A DNA stretch of 64,000 nucleotides from Cytophagaceae bacterium (GCA_005791165.1 SXXW01000020.1:1-64000); one strand, 5' to 3'; counted from the first letter of the stretch, positions 17,758-27,705 are shown. Program-made: numbers and translations. Notes: a model not told the origin generated them from the letters alone.

Positions 17758-19179
17758 TTAAATTCTTACGGTTTTAAAATTCATCGCCTCGGCAAAAGTC
17801 TCAATTGATTCTGAATGATCCCCTATTCCAAGTGCCATATGATGAGAGGGACCCTGCTGGCACCAATCATTGAAGAATTCATGAATTGGCCTGTTAATCT
17901 TTACCCTGCAATTCGGATTACCTATGTTTAATACATCACCGGGCACAATTTCGCCGAGGGTATAAACAAGTTTAAAGGTATCACCTGCGTCAAACTGACT
18001 TAAATTCAAGATTGTTACAGGACCTTTGATGACATCAAAGTCAATTCCAAGGCCATGACCTGATTTGCCATGATGAACTTCAAGATGCTGAATTTTGGGT
18101 TTACCCTCACTCATATTAATATTGCAAGGGCCGTCATGTCCCATTAGGAGGAAATCTTTATCGTAATCAACGGCAAAAATTTCAACGAACATACCACCTC
18201 CTCCTAATAGATCAAGTATTTTCATGCCCATAGCAGTTCTTACATCACCCTCTGTGACGCCGGGCCGGCCTAAGGCAGCAAGCCTTGATACCGCCAGGCT
18301 CGATTGTGCCCTCAGTTGGGTGATTATTTCTTTCTCTCCCCACCAATAATACCCAAAAGCATGGATATTATGTTTGAGTATTATCTCTTCATAGGCAATA
18401 GCCAGTTGTGCTGATATCGTCAGGTCCTCATCGGTGACGGTCTTATCAACATCATACATCTCACGGAATTGTTTATACATATCCTGAAGTTGTGCTGGTT
18501 TAACCCGGTGAAATGCTTCTTCAATCTCCTCTATCTCGGGACGAATGATAAGATTTCCAGTAGCTTTCAGCCAGCGGTGTTCATCCGTAGGCATATCTAC
18601 CATGCCGGTATATGTATTCCCTATTATGCCAATATTCATTAATCTAAAAGCCCGGGCGGTTGCAGCACCACTACAATCAGCATTAATTTCATTCCAGAGC
18701 CTTTCAGAGTTAAATGGTCCTGTGCGAATTTTGAATTTTTTACCAATGCTGATCAACCCTGCTGCATATTCGGGAATACAACAGGGTCCTTCGTGATACA
18801 GATAAACAGTTGTATCCGCCGTCTTATAGTCATACGAAGTATCAAGATGTGTATTGAGTATCCGAATCGGAACGTCTAGTTGTCTGACACAGGGAATTAC
18901 TACCATACCGGTTGTATATCCAAGGGGGAGAACAAATAAAATGTCTACTTTTTCATTTTTAAAAAAGGCACCGGCGTTTATAGCTTTTTCGCTGGTATCT
19001 ACCAGTCCGGGAGATACAACCTCCCCTATTTGACCAAGTCTCTCAACCATCTTATCATGCATATTCATGCACATGTCCTTCAGACCCGGGAACTGATCCC
19101 AGTAAAATAAATGCCCCGTTGGTATTAATCCAATTTTAGGACGGGGTTTCCTTGATTTTAAATCATTTTTGTAAATCAT
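17758..19179 (-). CDS. L-fucose/L-arabinose isomerase-like protein
   Basis: A 473-residue cytoplasmic protein of the fucose/arabinose isomerase superfamily (COG2407-like). The N-terminal half has Rossmann-like segments (KIGLIPTGHLFYWDQFPGL, VDILFVLPLGYTTGMV). The C-terminal half has the metal-site candidates GYYWWGEKEII, EIFAVDYDKDFLLMGHDGP and HHGKSGHGLGIDF. It would interconvert an aldose and a ketose using a divalent metal. It lies between two GH78 genes, so its substrate should be a deoxy sugar freed by them, but a dedicated L-rhamnose isomerase exists elsewhere in the window (47516-48775). A more diverged paralogue is at 23566-25047. The true substrate is open. Confidence 0.75.
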   Translation of the reverse strand: MIYKNDLKSRKPRPKIGLIPTGHLFYWDQFPGLKDMCMNMHDKMVERLGQIGEVVSPGLVDTSEKAINAGAFFKNEKVDILFVLPLGYTTGMVVIPCVRQLDVPIRILNTHLDTSYDYKTADTTVYLYHEGPCCIPEYAAGLISIGKKFKIRTGPFNSERLWNEINADCSGAATARAFRLMNIGIIGNTYTGMVDMPTDEHRWLKATGNLIIRPEIEEIEEAFHRVKPAQLQDMYKQFREMYDVDKTVTDEDLTISAQLAIAYEEIILKHNIHAFGYYWWGEKEIITQLRAQSSLAVSRLAALGRPGVTEGDVRTAMGMKILDLLGGGGMFVEIFAVDYDKDFLLMGHDGPCNINMSEGKPKIQHLEVHHGKSGHGLGIDFDVIKGPVTILNLSQFDAGDTFKLVYTLGEIVPGDVLNIGNPNCRVKINRPIHEFFNDWCQQGPSHHMALGIGDHSESIETFAEAMNFKTVRI

Positions 19180-19300
19180 TAATTATTATTTTTTATGAAC
19201 AGAAGTTAAAAATGGCAAATGGAGAATAGTTAATAATAAAATCAGCATTATACCAGATATACTATTAATTAATTCAAGGTTATTTGGGAAAGTTTTCTTG

Positions 19301-22084
19301 TTATTGGGCTTGACCAGATAGCTGGAACAGATAATTACCTGAACCAACGTCAAAGGTTACATAATCTTCAGTTTCACTGCCACCGTTTATCCCCAATACT
19401 TTACCAACATATAATCCATCCTTCCACAACGTATTGCCGCTCTCTGTTATGGTGACATTTTTAAGCTGTATCTTGGGAATACTCACCTTGCCCTTGCTGT
19501 TTGTAGGAAGGGTTACTTGCATATCGAGCAAATGATCAGCTACCTTCCAATCGACAGCAATCACCCCTCGGACAGTCTTCAGTGACGCTTTGGCATATGT
19601 CAAATCACCGACTATACATGGCCGGATAATGATCTGTTTGAAGCCAATGTCGCCCCGGCCAATACCGGCCAGGTCTCTGAAGAAAAATATTTCGGTACTG
19701 CCGAACATTTTCATATTCAAACTGACGGTATATGGCTTTTTGCTTTCAATTTCGAAAGCTTCCCAGACCGTAGTAGCTCCTTTTGAAATGGTATAACCCC
19801 AGCTTGGATACGTAGTTTGAGTAGCAATTTTAAACATTACATCAGCTCTGCCCAACTTTCCAAGAACCTGCTCTAGGGCATTTGTTCCTAAAATTCCCGT
19901 GGAAAGATGACCTTCGTTTTTAATCATAATGTCGTCAACCAGATTTGCAAGCACAGCTTTCTCCCTTTCTTTCGGAACTAGACCAAGCTGGAGTGACATG
20001 GCATTTGAGGTCTGACTACCAGTCGAATATTGATTCGTTTCTTTGTTGAGGAATTTCTCGTTGTAGGCTTTTTTGATATTTTCAGCCAGTAAGGAGTAAC
20101 GTTTGTAATCTTCAGTCTTACCGAGAACCTTAGCTACCTGAGCAAGAATCCAGGCGTCGAAATAATAGAATCCGGTTGCAGTAATCTCAGGCGGCGTTCG
20201 TTTCGGAGCAAAATTACTATAGCCTGCTGCACGGTCAGGTTCCATATGGTCACCGAGATCTTTGGCAATTATGTAATTATCTGCCTGTTTACCCAGGAAT
20301 TCTATCAATTTAGCAATTCCATCATAATGGGTTTCTAAAACACGCTCGTCACCATAATACTGATACAAATACCAGGCTACTAGCGGATAAGTACTTTTCC
20401 AAGTAGGCCACATATCATATGTTTTCCGCCAATGTAGCGGGCTAACAACCGGAAGATCACCATCGGTCTTCTGGGAATCCTTAATATCATCAAGCCATTT
20501 GGACCAAAAAGACGCGGTATTTAGAACAAACAGGTAATCTTCCAAATTAAAGCCTGTATCTCCTAGCCAGGCAACGCGTTCACTCCGCTCGGCCGCATCC
20601 TGGGGTATGCCTTGAAGACTACTCTTAAATGTCCATAAAACATTGCTATGAATCTGATTTATTAATTTATTGGAACTCTCAAAACTGCCGCTTGTCTCAA
20701 CTGCGTTATATACAAAACGCCCTTCGAGGTTCTTTAAAGTTGGCGTACCAGGGAATCCAGTTACCTCAACATATCGAAATCCGTGAAGTGTAAATCTAGG
20801 CTCCCACACCTCTGTACCTTTCCCATTTAGCGTATAAGTATCAGTCTGTGTTGCAACACGCTGGTTTCTTGTGTCGAGACGCCCGTCATCATACAGTATC
20901 CCTGCATATCTCATCTTTACTTTAGTACCTTCGGGGCCGCCCACACTTAGTTTGGTCCAACCTGAAAAATGCTGACCGAAATCATAAATGTATACCCCCT
21001 TTTCTATCTCTGTGATCTTAATAGGCTTCATATTCTTAATAACTTTGACAGCGGGCAATATCTGGGCAACCATTTTACCCGATGGAGGAGCAACAACACC
21101 AGCATTAGCCCATTTTGAATCATTATAGCCAGGACTATCCCATCCAGTCATTTCTAGCCGGGCATCGTAATCTTCACCAAGGCATATCTCATTAGCTCTG
21201 ATAGGACCATCGGAAACCTTCCATTTATCTTCAGAAACGATGCTCTCTATTCTTCCATCAGTGTATTCTATATCCATTTGCAAACGAAGAATTGGAGTCT
21301 TTCCAAATGACTGCCTTCCAATTAATTCCTTTCCTAATACTCCTTCATCATTACTGTACCATCCATTTCCCAGCATAACACCCAGTGCATTTTGACCCTT
21401 TTGCAAATATTCTGTTACATCATGGGTAACGTATAATACCCGGGTACCTAATTCAAATGGCTGGTCATTATTGTAGTAGCTTGTCGCCGGATCTAGAACA
21501 TGGTCGCTTACCTTTTTACCGTTAATATAAAATTCGTTCCAGCCAAGACCTGATATATACGCCTTGGCTCGCTTTATACTTCCGGAGATGGCAAACTCCC
21601 TGCGTAAAAGAGGAGAGGAAATGGAGGAGTCGGCTCCAATCCATTGCCCCCGCCAGTCACTTTGTTTCAATAGTCCCATTTCAAATGTAGCCGGCTCACT
21701 GAATGCTCCCGCCTTACCATTCTTATCCCAAACGCGTACCTTCCACCAGCATTTTTCACCACTCTTTAGTTCCTTGCCCTGATAGACCACGGTGACCGAT
21801 TGGTCGGAGGCCAGCTTTTTACTGTCCCACTTGTCACCTTTCCCTTTAGAGAGGTTCTCTAGACTGCTCGCAACAAGGATTTGATAAGCCGTCTGCATCT
21901 GTCCACGCTGGGAAGATGTCAGGATCCAACTGAATCTTGGCCGTTGCGTTTCCAATCCTAGAGGATTTTCAGTATACTCACATCTGATCTCAAATGGAAA
22001 AAGAACTTGACTTTTTTTCACTACCTGAGCAAGAGATGCTACCTGAGTAAGCATCAGCAGGATTAATACATTTTTGAATTTCAT
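19301..22084 (-). CDS. Secreted alpha-L-rhamnosidase, GH78
   Basis: A 927-residue GH78 enzyme with signal peptide (MKFKNVLILLMLTQVASLAQ). It has the same domain order as the paralogue at 14936-17704, with which it shares GQMQTAYQILVASS-type and GLGWNEFYINGKKVSD-type segments. The catalytic motifs are nearer the family consensus: AERSERVAWLGD, with the probable acid Glu near residue 502, and GATTVWE, with the base Glu near 775. It removes terminal alpha-L-rhamnose. It is the first complete gene after the decayed fecR remnant at 22142-22390, which suggests that this block was once controlled by a sigma/anti-sigma pair. The gap to the isomerase-like gene downstream is 121 bp. Confidence 0.92.
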   Translation of the reverse strand: MKFKNVLILLMLTQVASLAQVVKKSQVLFPFEIRCEYTENPLGLETQRPRFSWILTSSQRGQMQTAYQILVASSLENLSKGKGDKWDSKKLASDQSVTVVYQGKELKSGEKCWWKVRVWDKNGKAGAFSEPATFEMGLLKQSDWRGQWIGADSSISSPLLRREFAISGSIKRAKAYISGLGWNEFYINGKKVSDHVLDPATSYYNNDQPFELGTRVLYVTHDVTEYLQKGQNALGVMLGNGWYSNDEGVLGKELIGRQSFGKTPILRLQMDIEYTDGRIESIVSEDKWKVSDGPIRANEICLGEDYDARLEMTGWDSPGYNDSKWANAGVVAPPSGKMVAQILPAVKVIKNMKPIKITEIEKGVYIYDFGQHFSGWTKLSVGGPEGTKVKMRYAGILYDDGRLDTRNQRVATQTDTYTLNGKGTEVWEPRFTLHGFRYVEVTGFPGTPTLKNLEGRFVYNAVETSGSFESSNKLINQIHSNVLWTFKSSLQGIPQDAAERSERVAWLGDTGFNLEDYLFVLNTASFWSKWLDDIKDSQKTDGDLPVVSPLHWRKTYDMWPTWKSTYPLVAWYLYQYYGDERVLETHYDGIAKLIEFLGKQADNYIIAKDLGDHMEPDRAAGYSNFAPKRTPPEITATGFYYFDAWILAQVAKVLGKTEDYKRYSLLAENIKKAYNEKFLNKETNQYSTGSQTSNAMSLQLGLVPKEREKAVLANLVDDIMIKNEGHLSTGILGTNALEQVLGKLGRADVMFKIATQTTYPSWGYTISKGATTVWEAFEIESKKPYTVSLNMKMFGSTEIFFFRDLAGIGRGDIGFKQIIIRPCIVGDLTYAKASLKTVRGVIAVDWKVADHLLDMQVTLPTNSKGKVSIPKIQLKNVTITESGNTLWKDGLYVGKVLGINGGSETEDYVTFDVGSGNYLFQLSGQAQ

Positions 22085-22141
22085 AAGTTTATTATTTATT
22101 ATTTGTATTTACTATTTGTGGTGGAGAAGAGTTTCGGATCG

Positions 22142-22390
22142 ACTTTCATAACAATAATTCAAAGTCGAGCTTCCTCTATCAATTTTGCAAATTAAGGATT
22201 TTCAATAGTTCATTCGCTCCAATTTAAAAGATTTTTATTCCCTTTTATTCATTTTTTAAAAGACTCATCTGATAAAAAATTTTCTACCTTTTCGTCCGAA
22301 TTTTGTTTCCTCATCTGCATTGTTTTTCAAATATGGAGAGGCCAAGAATTAATTTTGGTACTCAATAAATTGTACTTTTTTTTAAAATTT
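22142..22390 (-). pseudogene. Decayed 5' end and leader of a FecR-type anti-sigma gene
   Basis: This otherwise empty stretch is an imperfect copy of the start and leader of the intact anti-sigma gene (33767-34015). Shared blocks include 23 identical bases (22258-22280 versus 33883-33905), ATTCGCTCCAATTTAAA, and AGTCGAGCTTCCTCTA. On the minus strand the old ATG is at 22320, and translation gives FLSDESFKK-stop-IKGN, LNWSE-stop-TIENP-stop-FAKLIEEARL, matching the intact protein but with at least three stops. The homology covers about 60 codons plus 70 bp of leader and then ends. No sigma gene accompanies it. It marks an old duplication or recombination point inside the rhamnose locus. The rest of the gap (22085-22499) holds nothing else recognisable. 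Confidence 0.85.
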
Positions 22391-22499
22391 GTACGATGTA
22401 CAATCAATAGTGAATTTCTATTCATAAGACTATGGATTGAATGTAGGTATCATCTTTATATTTATATTTCAGTATCACGTTTTGATATTATCACTCCAC

Positions 22500-23546
22500 T
22501 TAAGCAATAAATGATAGATAATTGCCGTAAGCCATCACCACGACAGAAAGTATAAGTACAAGAATGCCAATAATGATCATTGTTACAGTACGCTTGCTGC
22601 TTCCTTTGAACTCAAGAGTAATCCATCCCCACATGGTACTGAAAATAATTATAAATACCAGGTGGATGCTAAAACTTACGAAATCATTTTTACCCATTTT
22701 AGTTATTCCCATCCCATAGAACAGGAACTCAAGGTAAGCGATAATACCAGCCTCCGCACAAAAAAGGTAATTGATCCAAATTGAGGCATCTCCGCCATGC
22801 CAATAATTACTTATACTCTTATTCTTGATGTTCATTGCCAAACATAAAATCGCATTGGAAATAAAACTACCTGCCGTTATGAAAACGAGACCAACATTGT
22901 TTTTCCATAATTCAGAGATGCCATGTTTCACCGCAACATCAGCTATTGGCTTACTGGCGTCAAAAGCAAATGTAAAACAAGCACTCAATATTCCAGAGAG
23001 GACTGTAACAATGATTCCTTTTTTGAAATTATATTCTTTTATATATTTCTGTTTATTGTCGGGGGATGAATCGTTCTCTTTTAATATCCCAGCAAATCCG
23101 GCTAAAAAAGTTCCGATTATACAAACAACCAGGCCCGCCATTATAACCTGACCGGAGAGACTCCGTATCAGGCTCTGAAATGTTCCCATAAAAATTGGTG
23201 GAGCAAGTGTACCAGCAATATGCGTCATACCCAAAGCAATTGCCATGCCGAGAGACATTCCCAGGTAGCGAAGAGAAAGCCCAAAGCTGTGGCCTCCTAT
23301 CCCCCATAGCATTCCAAAAATAAATGTCCATAGAATACTGAGGGGAGGAGACTCCCTAATGATAATCAAAAGATTGGGTATGGTAAAAGCAGCAATCAAG
23401 CAAGGCAGGATGACCCAAGTAAAAAAACCAGCAACAATCCAATAGCTTTCCCACGACCAATTTCTTACCTTCCTGAAAGGCAAATAGAAACTAGCTCCTG
23501 CAAAACTCCCAATAATATTTAAAAAGATTCCTAAGACATACTCCAT
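22500..23546 (-). CDS. rhaT: L-rhamnose/proton symporter RhaT
   Basis: A 348-residue inner-membrane transporter with about ten hydrophobic helices, close in length to E. coli RhaT (344). Family-like segments are GSFAGASFYLPFRKVRNWSWESYWIV at the N-terminus, MLWGIGGHSFGLSLRYLGMSLGMAIALG in the middle and SIHLVFIIIFSTMWGWITLEFKG near the end. It imports L-rhamnose with a proton. It ends a run from the SusC/SusD genes through the 798-residue protein and the isomerase-like gene, only 19 bp after the latter. It carries rhamnose released in the periplasm to the cytoplasmic mutarotase and isomerases. Confidence 0.92.
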   Translation of the reverse strand: MEYVLGIFLNIIGSFAGASFYLPFRKVRNWSWESYWIVAGFFTWVILPCLIAAFTIPNLLIIIRESPPLSILWTFIFGMLWGIGGHSFGLSLRYLGMSLGMAIALGMTHIAGTLAPPIFMGTFQSLIRSLSGQVIMAGLVVCIIGTFLAGFAGILKENDSSPDNKQKYIKEYNFKKGIIVTVLSGILSACFTFAFDASKPIADVAVKHGISELWKNNVGLVFITAGSFISNAILCLAMNIKNKSISNYWHGGDASIWINYLFCAEAGIIAYLEFLFYGMGITKMGKNDFVSFSIHLVFIIIFSTMWGWITLEFKGSSKRTVTMIIIGILVLILSVVVMAYGNYLSFIA

Positions 23547-23565
23547 AAAATATTTTTCCCCACCA

Positions 23566-25047
23566 TTAAATCCAGTTTACTTCAATATCAAGTTGACGAG
23601 CAAACCATGAAAGCTGCTTTCCAATATGGCCTGGAATGGCAATCGCATGATGACTGAAACCGTAGTGCATCAATTCAGTTAAAAATTGCTTTACAGGTTT
23701 ATCGATCTTTACAATCAATGTACATTCATTGATTTTCAAAGGAGGTGAATCAACCAATTCTCCTTCACTGATCAGTAACCGCCAGCCTTTGGCATCTTGA
23801 ATGAAATGCGTCATCGTAAGCGGGCCAGTTGAATAGGTTGCTTCAAACCCAACTGAATTGCCTGTAAAGCCCCAGTTTTCACAAGCCGGCTTAACATATA
23901 CCGGGCGGTCAGGGCGGCATTCACGGGCGTCAATAAAACCATGGCCCAACAGCATAAGCGTATTCTTAGATGTATCAAATTCCTGCCATTCTCCGAAAAA
24001 TGGACTACGCCCAGTAAAGTCCTTGACTATTTTGCTCATGATACACCCAAGCACATCGCCTTCAGTCACTACCGCAGCAAGATCATTTTTCAAAATTTCG
24101 GAGAGGCCAAGGTGACAAGTAGAGCCTGCCTTGGCTTCAATCAGATGTTGCCCAAGCACAACGAGCCCATTGAGTTTATAACGTTCGATCAGATCTTGGA
24201 AGGCAATAGCAAGTTGGGCTGCTTTCGTGATTTCTTCATCTTTCAGACCAACAATAGTATATTCCGATTTAGCTGAATTTAAAAGTTTCTTAATCCGTGG
24301 ATCGGTAGTCCCGTTTTCTTCATGAATACTCATCAGGTGATCGATATTGATATCCATGATATGAGGTCCCAACTTACCCGTTACAGCAGTTTTTTCATAT
24401 TCGAAATCATACATACCCCTAAATACATGCCCAACAAGACCAAAAGTCATATGCTTCAAGTTCTTTATCGTTGTAAAAACCTGAATCATCTGGTCGAACG
24501 TATCATATACCTCATCGTCCTCGATACCGCCAATAATAACCTCGTATTTAGAATGCTTGTTCATTTTTTTGAAGCCGGCGGTTAATTGGACCAAGCCCAT
24601 CATACCGCTATTTCGAAGACTTATTTGATAGTCACTGTCGAAGTCGATTTTACCCGTAAGGGACGTTCCATAGCAAATAATAGGTATATCATCAGGCAAA
24701 TTGTTGAGCGTCTGATGCATAAAATAATCAGGACAATAGGTTCCTTCGGCAAAAATCAGCAGATCAATATGATTGTTACTGAATAACTTGCCCGCCTCAT
24801 CCGATGCATCCAGGGTTTCAATCATCCCCGGATAAATAATATCATGATTCTTACTTAGTCTGTTGGCAATAATTTTCATGTCAGCAATTACTTGATCTCT
24901 GAGACCTTCATACATCCGCCAGTATTCAAAATAGCCATAGGCTGCAAAACCGATTTTAAGTTTTTTTTCTTGACGCAGTTCACTTAAAAGGTCACCACTT
25001 TTGCGACCCTTTGTTACTTCGAATGATTCAATCTGTTGATTCATCAA
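23566..25047 (-). CDS. L-fucose/L-arabinose isomerase-like protein (second, diverged paralogue)
   Basis: A 493-residue cytoplasmic protein with the same superfamily layout as the gene at 17758-19179. It has KIGFAAYGYFEYWRMYEGL at the N-terminus, LVVLGQHLIEAK in the middle, and the C-terminal segments TLMLLGHGFIDARE and HYGFSHHAIAIPGHIGKQL. The first copy's WWGEKE is replaced here by GQHLIEAK, so the metal-site region differs and the activity may too. It lies 19 bp upstream of rhaT. It is a probable sugar isomerase for a rhamnose-linked sugar, or a protein of changed function; the sequence does not decide between these. Confidence 0.7.
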   Translation of the reverse strand: MMNQQIESFEVTKGRKSGDLLSELRQEKKLKIGFAAYGYFEYWRMYEGLRDQVIADMKIIANRLSKNHDIIYPGMIETLDASDEAGKLFSNNHIDLLIFAEGTYCPDYFMHQTLNNLPDDIPIICYGTSLTGKIDFDSDYQISLRNSGMMGLVQLTAGFKKMNKHSKYEVIIGGIEDDEVYDTFDQMIQVFTTIKNLKHMTFGLVGHVFRGMYDFEYEKTAVTGKLGPHIMDINIDHLMSIHEENGTTDPRIKKLLNSAKSEYTIVGLKDEEITKAAQLAIAFQDLIERYKLNGLVVLGQHLIEAKAGSTCHLGLSEILKNDLAAVVTEGDVLGCIMSKIVKDFTGRSPFFGEWQEFDTSKNTLMLLGHGFIDARECRPDRPVYVKPACENWGFTGNSVGFEATYSTGPLTMTHFIQDAKGWRLLISEGELVDSPPLKINECTLIVKIDKPVKQFLTELMHYGFSHHAIAIPGHIGKQLSWFARQLDIEVNWI

Positions 25048-25221
25048 ATTTATATTTTTGATTTAGTTTTTGTTTTTTGATAGCACTAAAAAATCTGCTT
25101 TGAACTGATGCTAAGTAATGAGGCAAGCTTGTTTTAACTGCAATACAACAGCCACTCATTTACAAAATTCATTGCACCAATTTGTCTTTTGAAAAAGCCT
25201 CAAGGGTTAATTCAGTCTCTG

Positions 25222-27618
25222 TCAATTTTCTGTAACGCTCACCTTTACGAGATTCTTGTCGTGTTTGAGTTTGAGTAAAAGTAGTCCGTCAGCATTCGCT
25301 TTCCAGCCCTCCTGGACAGTGTCAAGATTATCAGCCCGGGCAAGAACACGACCGGCTTTTCTGACCTCGGTGTTGGGTCCAAGGCCGGCGACCGTCGCAT
25401 AGCTAGTTTCGCCGATGGGATATTCCAGCTCAAATGAAGCGCCACGGCCCTGACTGGCTAGTATGGTGGATTTGAGAATGGCGGCAGTGCTGACATGAAT
25501 GCGTTTGCTGTCTGTCTGCAAAACTTTGCTATTGATATCTACTCCCTGGCCGCGCATTAGAAAGATTCCCTTCATATACAATTCCGGCTCCCACCCAGGG
25601 CCAGCTAATTCATTCGTTATAAGATCTAGAGCATCCGCTACCAATCCCTTTCTCTCGCCGCCCCCAACCATTATCATTTGCTCAATGCCGCTATCCATTA
25701 TTCCTTCGCCAATGGCGCGCCACGGTAAACTCTGGTCGTATTCGGCCAGTTTGAGGATCCAGTATCCGTAGGGAAAACCGCACCATTGCACCGGCCTACC
25801 AAACCATTCAATGACGTTATACCACGTGGTTCCCAAGCAGGCGATCGTGCCGAACTTCATGACCGGTCGGTCCGGAGCTTTCCACATATACACAAATGGA
25901 ACACCCGTTTTCGCCCAGTATTTGGCCTTCTCAAGATACTGCTTCTCACCGGTAATCTCATAGGCCTCCAGAGAGCACCAGACATGTAAGCCTGCAGCCT
26001 GGATATCGGGTGCGTACTTGGGAACCTCCCAGGTATTCATACCGCGGGGCACAACAAACCGATCCATATATTGCAGTCCCTTTAGTCCTGCCTCCAACGC
26101 CCGCTGATCACCCGTTATACGGGCATACATCAAAACGCTACCAACCAATTCTACCATCGTTCCATCGACAATATCATCGCCCTGCCTGATCCTTTCCGTC
26201 ATGTCGCCAAGGTATGCCCAGCTGCCATCATCGCGCTGCTTATCAATGAGTTCTTCATAGACACGCTTTTTCCAAGCATCGAGGCCGTCTTCCATGTACC
26301 CGATGTAAAACGGCAACAAATGGTTGCGAACGGCACAACTGGCGGGAAATTTTGTACTAAAAGGCAAATCACGACCGTCAAGCCAGTCGGTCAGCCCCTT
26401 AACCCCTTCCCGTTCCAGCGCCTTGTTCACCATTAAGTCAACACGGTCTCTTATCATCTTCTTTTTGGCCGGATCTTTGACATCCAGAGACAAACGCCAC
26501 AAAAGTGCGCTTGGGCCAGGTGCTGGATAGGCTGGAGAAATTTCCCAAAGCTTTGTACCCTGGGCCTTCGCATCGTAAAGGGTTTCCATGTAACCTATCC
26601 GCGCCGTTTCCAGCGCTTCGTCATAAGTTATTGGGAGTTTAATTTTCTCTGGCATACCATAGACAGCCAGGTAGTGGTCAATCATATTGAGCACTTTAGC
26701 GTTAGCCTCCGCTACGATATGAGCTTCAATTTCGATCTTGTTATTTGCCTTGAGGGGATAAGCCTTTTTGGTAGCCCGGGTACCGTTCTCTGGTACAAAC
26801 TCAGGTATAGACGGCAGGAACAGACCCATCAAGTGGTTGTTCTGCTTAGAATCGAGATTAGGCGAGGCAAACCTGGCAGCAGTAGTCACATGTTCACCAT
26901 CCCACTTTTGCAGCATATCCCACATCACGCCAATTAAGCATTTATCTGCCTCGACAGCCATAAACGGTATGGTAATTTTATATGGATGCGGCGCATAGCG
27001 ATTGGCAAACTTTGGACCATTATCACGGTCGGATGACGACTTTTCGTGTGCTTCAAGATATTCCAGCCCAGGGAAAACAGCCTGATGCTTGCGAGTTCCA
27101 AAGCTGCCTTCGCCAGCATACAAGGTAGGCCCCTGAAAGTATAGCAACTGCCTGTCTTTGTTGGCCCAGGCCTGGTAGTTAGTCTTAACTGTCTGTTTTC
27201 CCGATTCAATCTCAAAAGTATAGACGAAATTCCAAATGGCATCGTCCTCATCAACCCTTTCGGCTGAGAATCGTACCTTCGCGAGAGGCCCGCCAGATTT
27301 AAGAATCTCATATTTGGTCGGAATAATGTTGGATTCAAAAGTCTTGCCGCTTGCAGTACTGTAGGCGACTTGGCCGATTGGCCGACTGACCGCCATCTGC
27401 CGCCATTGGTTGCCGTCATTAACCGAAATGACAGCAGCAGTATAGCCGGCCTTGCTTCGTTTAAAGACCATGCGGACATTCTGGTTCTCGAGGATGAGAT
27501 TCTCGTCCGCATCAATCCTTACTACAGCCGCTTTCTGAGAATAGCCGGCAATGGAAAAACTAATCAAGAAAAACAGAAACCCCCCCAGATTCTTTAAAAA
27601 ACGTTTGTAATCTTTCAT
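25222..27618 (-). CDS. Exported protein of unassigned family, probable glycoside hydrolase or polysaccharide lyase
   Basis: A 798-residue protein with signal peptide (MKDYKRFLKNLGGFLFFLISFSIAGYSQ). I cannot place it in a named CAZy family. The first 300 residues look like a beta-sandwich (NQNVRMVFKRSKAGYTAAVISV). The next 350 or so are helix-rich with toroid-like repeats (DGSWAYLGDMTERIRQGDDIVDGT, AGLHVWCSLEAYEITGEKQYLEKAKYWAKTG), as in (alpha/alpha)6 or (alpha/alpha)7 glycosidases and lyases. The last 100 residues look beta-rich. Candidate acidic and aromatic residues are plentiful but no catalytic motif is certain. Its place between SusD and the isomerase/RhaT genes, and a base composition visibly richer in GC than the flanks, support a transferred enzyme acting on the same glycan. 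Confidence 0.7.
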   Translation of the reverse strand: MKDYKRFLKNLGGFLFFLISFSIAGYSQKAAVVRIDADENLILENQNVRMVFKRSKAGYTAAVISVNDGNQWRQMAVSRPIGQVAYSTASGKTFESNIIPTKYEILKSGGPLAKVRFSAERVDEDDAIWNFVYTFEIESGKQTVKTNYQAWANKDRQLLYFQGPTLYAGEGSFGTRKHQAVFPGLEYLEAHEKSSSDRDNGPKFANRYAPHPYKITIPFMAVEADKCLIGVMWDMLQKWDGEHVTTAARFASPNLDSKQNNHLMGLFLPSIPEFVPENGTRATKKAYPLKANNKIEIEAHIVAEANAKVLNMIDHYLAVYGMPEKIKLPITYDEALETARIGYMETLYDAKAQGTKLWEISPAYPAPGPSALLWRLSLDVKDPAKKKMIRDRVDLMVNKALEREGVKGLTDWLDGRDLPFSTKFPASCAVRNHLLPFYIGYMEDGLDAWKKRVYEELIDKQRDDGSWAYLGDMTERIRQGDDIVDGTMVELVGSVLMYARITGDQRALEAGLKGLQYMDRFVVPRGMNTWEVPKYAPDIQAAGLHVWCSLEAYEITGEKQYLEKAKYWAKTGVPFVYMWKAPDRPVMKFGTIACLGTTWYNVIEWFGRPVQWCGFPYGYWILKLAEYDQSLPWRAIGEGIMDSGIEQMIMVGGGERKGLVADALDLITNELAGPGWEPELYMKGIFLMRGQGVDINSKVLQTDSKRIHVSTAAILKSTILASQGRGASFELEYPIGETSYATVAGLGPNTEVRKAGRVLARADNLDTVQEGWKANADGLLLLKLKHDKNLVKVSVTEN

Positions 27619-27705
27619 AATACAATACTTTATTATTAGATGGATGAATCTACTTTAGCACTAAATCGTGTAGTTCAAATCCAATACAGATTCAAATTAT
27701 TTAAA

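Noticed and set aside
26934-27515. 193-codon open frame on the minus strand
   Set aside because: It lies wholly inside the 798-residue gene in another frame, is rich in Arg and Ser and has no domain character; a by-product of higher GC.
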